Assembly (NCBI GenBank): GCA_963845735.1
Contig: CAWJTR010000003.1
Location: 62,001-126,000, forward strand
Source: AP-15 sp963845735
Lineage (GTDB): Bacteria > Pseudomonadota > Alphaproteobacteria > ATCC43930 > CGMCC-115725
Direction of reading: 5' to 3'
Length of the DNA: 64,000 nucleotides
Shown here piece by piece: positions 36,767-45,549 of the stretch. The position numbers and the translations under genes are program-made. Positions within the stretch are counted from its first letter, which is position 1, and each line of letters opens with the position of its first letter. The notes beneath the pieces are model-generated. The model was not told the DNA's origin. It ran no database searches and saw only the letters and a program-made list of their open reading frames with translations.

Positions 36767-38686
36767 ATGGCCATTGTCGAGATCAAGGTCGATGCGGTCG
36801 AGCCTTTCGCCGAGGGACAGGGTTTCGGGGAAGCCGGCTCCTACCTGCGAATAAAGGGCGTCGCCAAGGGCGAGATCGACCCGGCGATGCCGGAGAACAA
36901 GGTCATCGTCGATCTCGACAAGGCGCCGAGAAACGCGCGTGGCATGGTCGAGTACGAGACCGATTTTTTCATCCTGCGCCCGGCCGAGCCGCAGCGGGCG
37001 GGCGGCGTGCTCGTCTACGACGTGACCAACCGGGGCCGAAAGGTGATCCTCGGCCGGCTCGACGAAGCTGGAGGCAACGCCGATACCAACGATCCCAAAT
37101 CGGTTCGAGACGTCGGATTGGGCTTTACCCTCGGGCGCGGCTACAGCCTCGTCTGGTCGGGCTGGGATTCGGGAGCGCCTCGTGCCAATAACGGGATGAC
37201 CGCGCGTCTACCGCCGGCCCTCGAAAACGGCGAGCCGATGGTCCGCCGGATCCGCGACGAGTTTCACATCGGCACCCGCGCCCCCGGCAAGGGGGATGTC
37301 GTGCGCCTGAACTACCCCGCGGTCTCGACCGACCCGCGCAAAGCACGTCTGACCGTGCGCGAACGCGAAAGCGACGCTCGCACCGAGATCCCGGCCGACG
37401 CCTGGGAGTTCGTCGACAATCGGTCGGTCCGGCTGCTGCCGCTCGCCGCCAACTTCGCACCGGTCAAGATCTACGAAATCTGGTACGAGGCGACCGGCTC
37501 GACGGTAATGGGCGTCGGCTTTGCGGCGACCCGTGACCTCGTCGCGTTCCTGCGCTACGAGCGCGCCGATCATCACGGGACAGCCCAATCCGATGATCCG
37601 GACGGGGCGCAAGGCGGCGGGGCTGCGCATGCCCTCGCCTTCGGCGTCTCGCAGGCCGGCCGCTTTCTGCGCCATTTCCTCGACTTGGGAATGAACGACG
37701 ATGGGCATGGAAGGCGCGTCTTCGATGGGGTGCTGACCCATGTCGCCGGCGCCGGCAAGGTCTTCGCCAACCATAGTTTCGCGATGCCGGGCCGCACCGC
37801 GACCCAGCACGAGGACCGGCTTTACCCGGAAAACTGGTTCCCGTTCGGCAACGCGGTGACCAGCGACCCCTTTTCGGGAACCAGGGGCGCGATCTTGAAG
37901 GGCCAGCCGACCGATCCGCTGATGATCGAGGTGAACACCTCGACCGAGTATTGGCAAAAGGGCGCCTCCTTGGTGCATACCGATCCGACCGGCCGGCGTG
38001 ACGCGGAACTGCCTCCGACGGCGCGGGCCTTCATGATCGCCGGGACACAGCATGGCGGCGGCCCGGGGACCGATCCGAGCCCCGGCCCCTGCGTCAACCC
38101 GCGCAACCCGCATAGCGCCAGCCCGGCGTTGCGGGCGCTGCTAGTGGCTCTCGAGGAATGGGTCAAAACCGGGGTGGCGCCTCCGCCGAGCCGGGTCCCG
38201 TCGATCGCGCAAGGCACCGCAGTCGCCGCCGAGGCGGTCGAAATGCCAAAAGTGCCGGGCTTTGCCCTCGCCCCAGGCGCCAACCAAATCGCGGCGCCGG
38301 TCGATTGGGTCGACCCGCCGGCGCGACTCGATAATTTCTACGGCACATGTGTGTGCGCGGTCGACGCCGACGGCAACGAGGTCGCGGGCATCCGACTGCC
38401 GCCGATTGCCGTGCCGCTCGGCACCTACACCGGGTGGAACGTCTACAAGGCTCAGCCCGGCGAGCTTGCCGACCGCGACGGGTCGCTGATCCCATTTGCC
38501 AGGACGAAAGGCGAACGCGAGGCCGCGGGCGACCCTCGCCCCTCGCTCGAAGAGCGTTATGGCAGCCGAGAAGCCTATGTCGCCCGGGTCGAAGCCGCAG
38601 CCGCCGCACTCGTCGCCGACCGCCTGCTATTGCCGGCCGACGCCGCCGTCTATGTCAAAGCCGCACGGGACAGCGATCGGTTCTGA
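36767..38686 (+). CDS. Large alpha/beta hydrolase-domain protein
   Basis: A 639-residue protein of the alpha/beta hydrolase-10-like group, found in proteobacteria and of unknown function. N-terminal beta-rich part: GQGFGEAGSYLRIKG, ARGMVEYETDFFILRP and GYSLVWSGWDSG. The serine elbow is ALAFGVSQAGRFLRHFL, and a possible acid/His region is AFMIAGTQHGGGPGTD. No signal peptide. Preceded by GTAGGAG before the ATG. Convergent with a flavoprotein disulfide oxidoreductase gene. It probably hydrolyses an ester or amide; nothing in the neighbours shows which. Confidence 0.75.
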   Translation: MAIVEIKVDAVEPFAEGQGFGEAGSYLRIKGVAKGEIDPAMPENKVIVDLDKAPRNARGMVEYETDFFILRPAEPQRAGGVLVYDVTNRGRKVILGRLDEAGGNADTNDPKSVRDVGLGFTLGRGYSLVWSGWDSGAPRANNGMTARLPPALENGEPMVRRIRDEFHIGTRAPGKGDVVRLNYPAVSTDPRKARLTVRERESDARTEIPADAWEFVDNRSVRLLPLAANFAPVKIYEIWYEATGSTVMGVGFAATRDLVAFLRYERADHHGTAQSDDPDGAQGGGAAHALAFGVSQAGRFLRHFLDLGMNDDGHGRRVFDGVLTHVAGAGKVFANHSFAMPGRTATQHEDRLYPENWFPFGNAVTSDPFSGTRGAILKGQPTDPLMIEVNTSTEYWQKGASLVHTDPTGRRDAELPPTARAFMIAGTQHGGGPGTDPSPGPCVNPRNPHSASPALRALLVALEEWVKTGVAPPPSRVPSIAQGTAVAAEAVEMPKVPGFALAPGANQIAAPVDWVDPPARLDNFYGTCVCAVDADGNEVAGIRLPPIAVPLGTYTGWNVYKAQPGELADRDGSLIPFARTKGEREAAGDPRPSLEERYGSREAYVARVEAAAAALVADRLLLPADAAVYVKAARDSDRF

Positions 38687-38715
38687 CTGGCTTGCGGCGC
38701 CGGTCAGGGATTCGC

Positions 38716-40092
38716 TCAGCGGAGCGGTTGCAGCTCGCCTAGGATCGTCGGAATCAGTTCCGACACCGTCGGATGGATGTGCATCGCCCGCTGCAGGACC
38801 GTGTAGGGCGCCTTGGCGTACATCATGTCCAGGATCGAGTGGATTGCCTCGTCGCCGCCGGGGCCGAGTATCGACGCGCCGAGGATCTCCTTGGTATCGC
38901 CGTCGACCAAGACCCGCATGAAACCCTGGGTCTCGCCCTTTTCGATGGCGCGCGCGACCCGCGTCATCGGGCGCTGTCCGGCGAGCACCCGCCGGCCCGT
39001 CTTACCCGCCTCTGCCGCGGTCATGCCGGCCCGGCCCAATGGCGGGTCGATATAGAGCGCATAGGCGGTAATGCGGTCGCTGACCCGCCGCGGGTCGCTG
39101 TCGAGCAAATTCGCCGCGACGATCTCGTAGTCATTGTAGGCGGTGTGGGTAAAGGCGCCCTTGCCATTGCAATCCCCGAGCGCCCAGATGCCCGGCACAT
39201 TCGTGCGCAGCTGGTCGTCGACGACGATATAGCCGCGCCCGTCGCACTCGACCCCGGCGCGGTCGAGGCCGAGATCGTCAGTGTTGGGGCGGCGGCCCAC
39301 CGCCAGCAGCAAGTGCGAGCCAACGACTTCGGGCGCGCCCTCCTGGCAATCGACATTCGCCGCAATGTCGCCGCCCTTCCTGGCGAGGCTGATGCACTCG
39401 GCGTTCAGCCGGATTGTGACGCCTTCGCGCTCGACGATCTCCTGAACCGCCCTTGATACGTCATCGTCTTCGCGCGAGATCAGCCGCGGCGCCATTTCGA
39501 CGATCGTGACCTCGCTGCCGAACCGCCGGTACATCTGCGCGAATTCGAGACCGACGTAGCTGCCGCCGATGATGACCAGATGCCGCGGCAGGAAATCGAG
39601 ATCCATCATCGTCGAATTGGTCAGATAATCGACCTGGTCGAGACCGGGCATGACCGGCACCGACGCTCGCCCACCGACATTGATGAAGATCCGCTCGGCG
39701 CGAAGCCGCTCGTCCCCGACAACGACCTCGCGCGACGAGATAAAGCGCGCATGGTCCCGGTACAATGTACAGTTCGCCGTCTCCATCAGGGCGGCGGTCA
39801 GGCCTAGTCGCGATTGCGCAACAACCGCGTCCTTGCGGGCTTTGACCCATTTCATGTCGACGCTGATCTCGCCGGCGATCGCGACACCGTACTCGGAGGC
39901 GTAGCGGGCGAGATGCGCGGCGTAGGCGCTCGCCACTAGGGTTTTCGTCGGGGTGCAGCCGGTATTGACGCAGGTGCCGCCAATGGCCTTGCGCTCAACC
40001 ACCGCGACCTTCATTCCGGTGCTCGCGAGGCGCAGCGCCAAAGGCGGCCCCGCTTGGCCGGCACCGATCACGATCGCGTCGAAGTCAGGCAT
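38716..40092 (-). CDS. FAD-dependent pyridine nucleotide-disulfide oxidoreductase
   Basis: Class I flavoprotein disulfide reductase (glutathione reductase/lipoamide dehydrogenase fold), 458 residues. FAD site AIVIGAGQAGPPLALRLAS, redox-active disulfide GGTCVNTGCTPTK, NAD(P) site LVIIGGSYVGLEFAQMY, second FAD motif IWALGDCNGKGAFTHTA, and dimer-interface HIHPTVSELIPTIL with the catalytic His-x4-Glu. Relatives are often labelled mercuric reductase, but the N-terminal HMA domain and the C-terminal cysteine pair of MerA are absent, so that name is not supported. Substrate unknown. Eighteen bases separate it from the enoyl-CoA hydratase gene, so they are probably cotranscribed. Confidence 0.88.
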   Translation of the reverse strand: MPDFDAIVIGAGQAGPPLALRLASTGMKVAVVERKAIGGTCVNTGCTPTKTLVASAYAAHLARYASEYGVAIAGEISVDMKWVKARKDAVVAQSRLGLTAALMETANCTLYRDHARFISSREVVVGDERLRAERIFINVGGRASVPVMPGLDQVDYLTNSTMMDLDFLPRHLVIIGGSYVGLEFAQMYRRFGSEVTIVEMAPRLISREDDDVSRAVQEIVEREGVTIRLNAECISLARKGGDIAANVDCQEGAPEVVGSHLLLAVGRRPNTDDLGLDRAGVECDGRGYIVVDDQLRTNVPGIWALGDCNGKGAFTHTAYNDYEIVAANLLDSDPRRVSDRITAYALYIDPPLGRAGMTAAEAGKTGRRVLAGQRPMTRVARAIEKGETQGFMRVLVDGDTKEILGASILGPGGDEAIHSILDMMYAKAPYTVLQRAMHIHPTVSELIPTILGELQPLR

Positions 40093-40110
40093 GGGCGCGG
40101 TCTTGCCCGG

Positions 40111-40881
40111 CTAATTCAGCGGCCGACCGTGGCGGGCGATAAATTCGGGAAAGGCTTCCTCGGCGCGGGCGCCTCTGACGACGTGGGTCGTGTAGTCACG
40201 CTCCTCGGTCCATTGCTGCTCGAGGTTCTGCCCTTTCTGCTTTAACAGCAGCTCTTTGACTCCGATCACCGCGGCGCGGTTGTTGCCGGCGATCATGCGG
40301 GCTAATTCCATGGTCTTTGCCCGCAACTGGTCCCGCGGCACCAGATGGTTGAGCAGGCCGATGCGATAGGCCTCGTCGGCCTCGACGACCCGCGCCGTGA
40401 ACAGCAATTCCTTGGCGATCGGCCAGCCGACCTGGTTGGGCAGGGTCCAGGTGCTGTTGATCCGGCCATAGGCGGCGGCCAGAAAACGGAAGCGGGTGTC
40501 CTCACAGCCGACCCGCATGTCGAGCGAGGAGGCCAGCACGGCGGCACCGCCATAGGCAAGGCCGTTCAACATTCCGATCGTCGGCTTGGCGCTGGCGGCG
40601 ATTTCATAGCTGCCGCGGCCACGGCGCGAATCCAGTTCCTCCTGCGAGAAACGGCGGTCGTCCTCGCGCTGCTCGTGAATGTCGCCGCCGGCGGAAAAAG
40701 CGCGGTTCCCGGCGCCGGTGATGACGATGCAGCCGATCGCGTCATCGGCGTCGAGCTGTTTGACCGCCTCGCGCAGCTCGCTCGACAGCTTGCGATTCAT
40801 TGCATTGAGCTTGTCGGGGCGGTTGAGGGTGACGATGCCGACGCCGTCTTCCGTATCGACCAGGATATGCTCGTAGCTCAT
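40111..40881 (-). CDS. Enoyl-CoA hydratase/isomerase
   Basis: Crotonase-fold enzyme acting on acyl-CoA thioesters. VTLNRPDKLNAMNRKLSSEL, the oxyanion-hole half FSAGGDIHEQ, and the second half LNGLAYGGAAVLASSLDMRV. In standard hydratases two glutamates follow. Here the second region reads AAYGRINSTWTLPN, so the catalytic acids differ and the exact reaction (hydratase, isomerase, dehalogenase or decarboxylase) is open. ATG at 40881 is preferred to an upstream TTG because GGAGGAAACG directly precedes it. Confidence 0.85.
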   Translation of the reverse strand: MSYEHILVDTEDGVGIVTLNRPDKLNAMNRKLSSELREAVKQLDADDAIGCIVITGAGNRAFSAGGDIHEQREDDRRFSQEELDSRRGRGSYEIAASAKPTIGMLNGLAYGGAAVLASSLDMRVGCEDTRFRFLAAAYGRINSTWTLPNQVGWPIAKELLFTARVVEADEAYRIGLLNHLVPRDQLRAKTMELARMIAGNNRAAVIGVKELLLKQKGQNLEQQWTEERDYTTHVVRGARAEEAFPEFIARHGRPLN

Positions 40882-40897
40882 CGTTTCCTCCAATCGA

Positions 40898-41011
40898 CTA
40901 AATCCGGACCACGACCTTGCCGACGTGCTTATCGGCCTTAGGATAGGCCTGTGCCTCGGCGATCTCGCTCAGCGCAAAGGATCGATCCCTGCGCACCGCT
41001 GAAACAACCGG
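40898..41011 (-). pseudogene. C-terminal fragment of an NADPH:quinone / alcohol dehydrogenase (MDR family)
   Basis: The last 35 or so codons of a medium-chain reductase remain: RDRSFALSEIAEAQAYPKAD then KHVGKVVVRI and a stop. This is the typical MDR ending. Upstream the frame loses all similarity, and no catalytic or NADPH-binding segment is found within the 170 bases before the next gene. It lies 16 bases upstream of the enoyl-CoA hydratase start on the same strand, so it may be the stump of a former operon gene. Confidence 0.6.
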
Positions 41012-41178
41012 CGCTAACCATACGCTATAGGCTCCGCTGCGGGACGAACAGAGGCGAATAAATCGAGCGGTATCCCGCCGCTCAGTGCCTCTTGCGCGCC
41101 CCGCCTGCCACGTCCACGATGATGAACTATTTTTGACTGCACCGCTCGCCGATCTGGCGGCGGAGAGGAGTTCGTCGC

Positions 41179-42228
41179 ATGGAATTCGGCATGTTTCACC
41201 AGTTTCCGTCGCTGCCTGGCCGCAGCGATGCCGAGACGTTCGCCGAGGCATTCGAGCAAATCGATGCCGCCGAACAATTGGGCCTCGATGTCATGTGGCT
41301 GGCCGAGCTCCATTTCGACCCGCAGCGCTCGGTATTATCGGCGCCGCTCAGCATCGCCAGCGCCATCGCCGCCCGCACCCGGCGCATCAAGATCGGCATC
41401 GCGGTTCAGGTCCTGCCGCTGTGCCACCCGCTGCGGATCGCCGAGGAAGCCGCCACGGTCGACCAGATCAGCCACGGTCGGCTGATTTTTGGCGTCGGCC
41501 GCAGCGGCCTGCCACGCACCTATGAAGACTACGGCGTGTCCTACGCGGAGAGCCGCGACCGCTTCGCCGAAGTCCTCGACATCGTCGAGCAAGCTTGGTC
41601 GCAGCCCGCCGTCCGCTACGAGGGCAGGTATTACAGCTTCAAAAATATTGCGGTCACGCCGAAGCCGTTTCAGCAGCCACTGCCGCCGATCCGCATCGCC
41701 GCCGCCAGCCCCGATACCTATCCCGCGGTCGGCGAGCGCGGTCTGCCGATCTTTATCAACGCCCGCCACGGCTCGTTCTCCGAATTTGCCCCGGCGATCC
41801 GCGAGTATCGCGAGGCCTATAAAGCCGCCGGCCACCCGGGCCGAGGTCAGGTGTACCTGCGGGTGCCCGTCTATCTCGCCGAAACCGAGGGCCGGGCGCG
41901 CGAAGAGCCGCGCGAAAGCCTGATGCATTTCTACCGCGAGCAGACCGAACGGCTCCGGAACTCGATGTCACGCGGCGGCACGCGGGCAATCGAAGGGCGG
42001 GCGGAGCGCCTCGAACGCCTCGAAAAGCTGACCTATGACGAAGCGTTGGCGGGCCAGGTGCTGATCGGCACGCCGCAATCGGTGGGCGAGCGGCTGCGAA
42101 TGCTGCAGGACGAGCTCGGCATCGACGGCATCCTGGCCGAGCTGAATACCGGCGGCCTGATCCCGCATGCCCAGGTCATGACTGCGTTGCGCCTACTTTG
42201 CGAAGAGGTCATGCCACGGTTTCATTAG
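41179..42228 (+). CDS. LLM-class (luciferase-like) flavin-dependent monooxygenase
   Basis: TIM-barrel FMN- or F420-dependent oxidoreductase, 349 residues, intact. N-terminus MEFGMFHQFPSLPGRSD, then GLDVMWLAELHFDPQRSVLS, RIKIGIAVQVLPLCHPLRIA and GRLIFGVGRSGLPRTYEDYG, all typical of bacterial luciferase-like proteins. C-terminal QVLIGTPQSVGERLRML is the standard flavin-pocket loop. AGAGGAG precedes the ATG. The substrate is unknown; such enzymes act on alkanes, sulfonates or many xenobiotics. A second, distant relative lies at 43942-45027. Confidence 0.87.
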   Translation: MEFGMFHQFPSLPGRSDAETFAEAFEQIDAAEQLGLDVMWLAELHFDPQRSVLSAPLSIASAIAARTRRIKIGIAVQVLPLCHPLRIAEEAATVDQISHGRLIFGVGRSGLPRTYEDYGVSYAESRDRFAEVLDIVEQAWSQPAVRYEGRYYSFKNIAVTPKPFQQPLPPIRIAAASPDTYPAVGERGLPIFINARHGSFSEFAPAIREYREAYKAAGHPGRGQVYLRVPVYLAETEGRAREEPRESLMHFYREQTERLRNSMSRGGTRAIEGRAERLERLEKLTYDEALAGQVLIGTPQSVGERLRMLQDELGIDGILAELNTGGLIPHAQVMTALRLLCEEVMPRFH

Positions 42229-42251
42229 CGGCTGCCTCCGCATCAACGGTC

Positions 42252-42689
42252 ATGCCCGCCGCTCGATGCATATTCTGCAGCATCGTGGCCGGTGCAGCGC
42301 CGTGCCATAAGATCTATAGCGACGACGCGACCCTCGCCTTTATGGACATCAATCCGGCCAATGAGGGGCATTGCCTGGTCATTCCAAAAGCGCATTTCGG
42401 CAAGGTCTTCGAGATGCCGCCCGAGGCTTTTGCCGCGGTTGCGTCAACGGTCGTGAAGGTAGCGCGCGCCGTCAACGACGAGCTGCGGCCCGGCGGGCTC
42501 AGTGTGCTGCAAGCCAATGGTGCGCTTGCCGGACAGACCGTGCCGCATGTTCACGTCCATGTCCTGCCGCGGCAAGCGGACGACAATCTCTTGATCAATT
42601 GGGACCGGGAAAGGTCGGACAAAAAGGCTGCGGACCCTGCTCGGCTCGCGGTGATCGCCGAGCGACTGCGCTCACGCCTTCGCGGATGA
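42252..42689 (+). CDS. HIT-family nucleotide-binding hydrolase
   Basis: Histidine-triad protein of 145 residues, probably hydrolysing AMP-X compounds or dinucleoside polyphosphates. N-terminal CIFCSIVAGAAPCHKIYSDD with two zinc-type Cys, FMDINPANEGHCLVIPKAH, and the catalytic triad QTVPHVHVHVLPR. The ATG at 42252 fits the family start. A longer upstream reading has no similarity. It begins 24 bases after the LLM gene. Followed by a tRNA gene on the other strand. Confidence 0.9.
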   Translation: MPAARCIFCSIVAGAAPCHKIYSDDATLAFMDINPANEGHCLVIPKAHFGKVFEMPPEAFAAVASTVVKVARAVNDELRPGGLSVLQANGALAGQTVPHVHVHVLPRQADDNLLINWDRERSDKKAADPARLAVIAERLRSRLRG

Positions 42690-42738
42690 CACTGCCGAGG
42701 CGGCGATCGCCATCGGCTCGTCAAGAACCCCGCAAGGC

Positions 42739-42825
42739 TGGTGCGGGCGGTCGGAATCGAACCGACACTCTGTCACCAGAACTGGATTTTGAGTCCAGCG
42801 CGTCTACCAGTTCCGCCACGCCCGC
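42739..42825 (-). tRNA. tRNA-Leu(CAA)
   Basis: Complete 87-base tRNA including an encoded CCA. Acceptor stem GCGGGCG/CGCCCGC. D-arm with GGTAGACGC. Anticodon stem CTGGA/TCCAG with loop CTCAAAA, giving anticodon CAA (reads UUG). Long variable arm as in class II tRNA-Leu, and T-loop GTTCGATTC. No integrase or attachment-site repeat is visible beside it. Confidence 0.95.
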
Positions 42826-42905
42826 GAGCCGGAGCGCGACTATAGTGGCGGCGGGCGGGCGGTCAACGGCCGCGCGTAACTGGAGGCGTGCGTAAGGAGG
42901 TGACA

Positions 42906-43845
42906 ATGACCAAGCGGATCAATCGGGCAATCGAGCTGTTGGCCGAGGGTCAGGCGATCTACTACGTCGGCGGTCACAGCGGGCACGTGCTGACCCGCGC
43001 GCAAGGCCGCGAGGACGCCGGCACCTGGGCCGATTACATCAATGTCGGGATGGAGCACGGCTCGTTCGACATGGCCGGGCTCGCCGAATATATGCAGGGG
43101 CTGGCTGAGGGCGGCCCGACCCGCTCCGGGCATCGCACCCCGACTGTCATCGTCGAGGCGCCGGTCAACGGCACCGACGCCGCCAATGTCCGCTTCAATG
43201 CCTGGCAGTTCCGCCAGATTCTCGGCCGCGGCATCCACGGGGTTCTGATGTGCCAGGCCGAATCGGCCGACGCCGTGCGCGCCTTCGTCGAATCCTGCCG
43301 CTATCCGCACCATTCGGCGGGGGTCGATCCCGCCCTCCCCTCGCCGCTCGAACGCATGCACGGCGCGGTTCGCGAGACGAAGAATGGCCTCGGCATCGGC
43401 ACGCGCGGCCGCGGCTCCGAGGCGACCGCGGCGCCGATCTGGGGGATCACGGCCGAGGAATATCTCGAGCGCTGCGACCCCTGGCCGCTCGATCCGCAGG
43501 GCGAGTTGCTGCTCGGGGTCAAGCTCGAATCGCCCGAGGGCATCGCCAATTGCGAAGCCATCCTTGCGGTGCCGGGGCTTGGCTTTGCGGAATTGGGGCC
43601 GGGCGATCTGGGCCTGTCGCTAGGCTATGTCGCGGTCCCGCGCGAGCCTTATCCGGCCGAAATGCGCGAGGCGCGGCAGCGCGTCTTCGCCGCCTGCCGG
43701 AAAAACGGCATCGCCTTTCTCGAGACCTGCTCGCCCGAGAACATCGCCGCAAAGCTCGATGAGGGGGTGCGGGTCATCGCCGGCCACCGCGAGGAGACCG
43801 CCACCACTCGGCCGCGCCCATCAGCGCCGCGCTATGCCGGCTTAA
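42906..43845 (+). CDS. HpcH/HpaI aldolase family protein, 3' frameshift
   Basis: Class II, metal-dependent aldolase fold (2,4-dihydroxyhept-2-ene-1,7-dioate aldolase or related). Visible: WADYINVGMEHGSFDMAGLA (metal-binding Glu/His region), TVIVEAPVNGTDAANVRF, the IHGVLMCQAESAD strand, LLGVKLESPEGIANCE and FAELGPGDLGLSLGY. The near-perfect AAGGAGG site lies six bases before ATG 42906. The frame runs on past the true end. One surplus base near 43803-43807 hides the family ending GRAHQRRAMPA and the TAA at 43845. It precedes the second LLM monooxygenase gene in the same direction, so a shared catabolic pathway is possible. Confidence 0.85.
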
Positions 43846-43941
43846 CCACGGACGACGCCGGCCGCGAAGGCTGTCGGGCTCGCACGCCGTGCAGGCGCCG
43901 GGTTAGACTGTGCCATCAAACCGCCAGCCGGGAGGACCACG

Positions 43942-45027
43942 ATGCAGTACGGCCTCTTTACGATGCCCTCGCACCCGCCGGAACGCCCCCTTTACGACGG
44001 CCACCGGTGGGATCTCGACACCCTGCGCTGGGCCGACGAGCTCGGCTTCTCCGAGGCGTGGATCGGAGAGCACCACACCGCCCCGTGGGAGCCGCATCCC
44101 GCACCCGACCTGCTGATCGCCCAGGCGCTGATGCAGACCAAGAAGATCCGGCTCGCCCCCGGCGGCTTTCTGTTGCCCTACCACCACCCGGCCGAACTGG
44201 CCAATCGCGTTGCGATGCTCGACCACATGGCACAGGGACGGCTGAATTTCGGCGTCGCCGCCAGCGGGCTGCCGAGCGATTGGGCAATGTTCAATGTCGA
44301 CGGCATGGCCGGTCAGCATCGCGAGATGACCCGCGAGGCGCTCGACATCATCCTCAGGCTGTGGACCGAGGAAGAGCCGTTCGACTATCCCGGCAAATAC
44401 TGGCAGGTCAGCAAGACCGATCTGATGCTGCGGACCCTACGGCCGCACATCAAACCGCTGCAAAAGCCTTATCCGCCGATTGGGGTCGCTGGCGTCAGCA
44501 AAGGTTCGGACACCTTGAAGCTCGCAGGAGAGCGCGGCTTTCTGCCGATGAGCCTGAACCTCAACCCGACTTATGTCGCCAGCCATTGGGAATCGGTCGA
44601 AGAGGGCGCGCGCCGCACCGGGCGTACACCGCGACGCGCCGATTGGCGGCTGGTCCGCGAAATCTTCGTCGCCGACACCGACGCCGAAGCTTGGCGCCTG
44701 TCGGTCGAAGGCATGATGGGCCGGATGATGCGCGAATATTTCCTGCCGCTGTTGACCGATGTCGGCGTCATCCAATTCCTCAAGCACGATCCCGACGTGC
44801 CGGACAGCGACATCACCCCGGAATATTGCGGTCGACACAACTGGCTGATCGGGTCGCCCGCGACCGTGGTCGAAAAGATCGAGCGGATGTACGACGAGGT
44901 CGGCGGGTTCGGCTCCCTGCTGCTGTTCTGCTTCGACTACAGCGGAAATCCCGAGGCTTGGCGCGAGTCGATGCGGCTGCTCGCGCAGGAAGTAATACCC
45001 AAGGTCGCGCACCTATTACCCGATTGA
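43942..45027 (+). CDS. LLM-class flavin-dependent monooxygenase
   Basis: 361 residues, intact. MQYGLFTMPSHPPERPLYDG, WADELGFSEAWIGEHHTAPW, IRLAPGGFLLPYHHPAELAN and GRLNFGVAASGLPSDWAMF match alkanal-monooxygenase-like enzymes of the LimB/p-hydroxyphenylacetate-type branch. C-terminal NWLIGSPATVVEKIERMYDE is the flavin-pocket loop. GGGAGG lies upstream of the ATG. Adjacent to the HpcH aldolase gene (97 bases from its corrected stop) and followed by a GNAT gene after six bases. Substrate unknown. Confidence 0.88.
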   Translation: MQYGLFTMPSHPPERPLYDGHRWDLDTLRWADELGFSEAWIGEHHTAPWEPHPAPDLLIAQALMQTKKIRLAPGGFLLPYHHPAELANRVAMLDHMAQGRLNFGVAASGLPSDWAMFNVDGMAGQHREMTREALDIILRLWTEEEPFDYPGKYWQVSKTDLMLRTLRPHIKPLQKPYPPIGVAGVSKGSDTLKLAGERGFLPMSLNLNPTYVASHWESVEEGARRTGRTPRRADWRLVREIFVADTDAEAWRLSVEGMMGRMMREYFLPLLTDVGVIQFLKHDPDVPDSDITPEYCGRHNWLIGSPATVVEKIERMYDEVGGFGSLLLFCFDYSGNPEAWRESMRLLAQEVIPKVAHLLPD

Positions 45028-45033
45028 CCGCCA

Positions 45034-45511
45034 TTGCCGATCGAGATTCGCGCCGCGGTCGCCGCTGATGCGCTCGCCGCCTGCGAGGTGCTCAGGCGGT
45101 CGATCTCGGAGCTGTGCGTCGTCGATCGCGACAATGATCCGGCGATTCTCGGGCGATGGCTCGCCAACAAGACGCCGGAAATCATTGCCTCGTGGATCGC
45201 CCGCTCGGATAATTCGGTGCTCGTGGCTGTCGAGGGCGACACGATCCTCGCGGTCGGTTCGGTGACCGACGCAGGAGAGATCACCCTCTGCTACGTCTCC
45301 CCGGATGCGCGATTTCGCGGCATCAGCCGGGCCCTGCTTGCCGCTCTCGAAACCCGCGCCGCCGAGCGCGGCAACAAGCGCTGCACCTTGCACAGCACCT
45401 TGACCGCCCGGCGCTTCTACCGCGCCGCCGGCTACACCGAAGACGGCCCGCCGGATGGGAAGTTCGGCGCGCGCGGCGGTTACCCGATGTCGAAGCCCTT
45501 ACCACCGGTAA
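45034..45511 (+). CDS. GNAT-family N-acetyltransferase, probable 3' frameshift
   Basis: Acetyl-CoA-dependent acyltransferase. IEIRAAVAADALAACEVLRR (helix 1), strand VLVAVEGDTILAVGSV, motif A VSPDARFRGISRALLAALE and motif B LTARRFYRAAGYTEDG. The TTG at 45034 opens the frame six bases after the LLM stop. The printed frame runs without stop across the antisense of the helicase gene to 46737, which is not credible. A one-base change near 45499 would end it at a TAA at 45509-45511, near the usual length. The exact end is uncertain. Confidence 0.75.
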
Positions 45512-45549
45512 GCCTTGGCGGCTGCGCGGGTGATCTCTGGGATAGCAGC

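Noticed and set aside
38716..40092. Mercuric reductase and a mercury-resistance operon.
   Set aside because: The HMA domain and C-terminal cysteine pair of MerA are missing, and no merR, merT or merP gene is nearby.
42739..42825. An integration site at the tRNA-Leu gene.
   Set aside because: No integrase, no direct repeat of the tRNA 3' end and no compositional break were seen on either side.
42888..45068. A 726-residue ORF that appears to fuse an aldolase with another protein.
   Set aside because: After 43800 it is the frameshifted shadow of the LLM monooxygenase gene. The aldolase ends at 43845 once one base is corrected.
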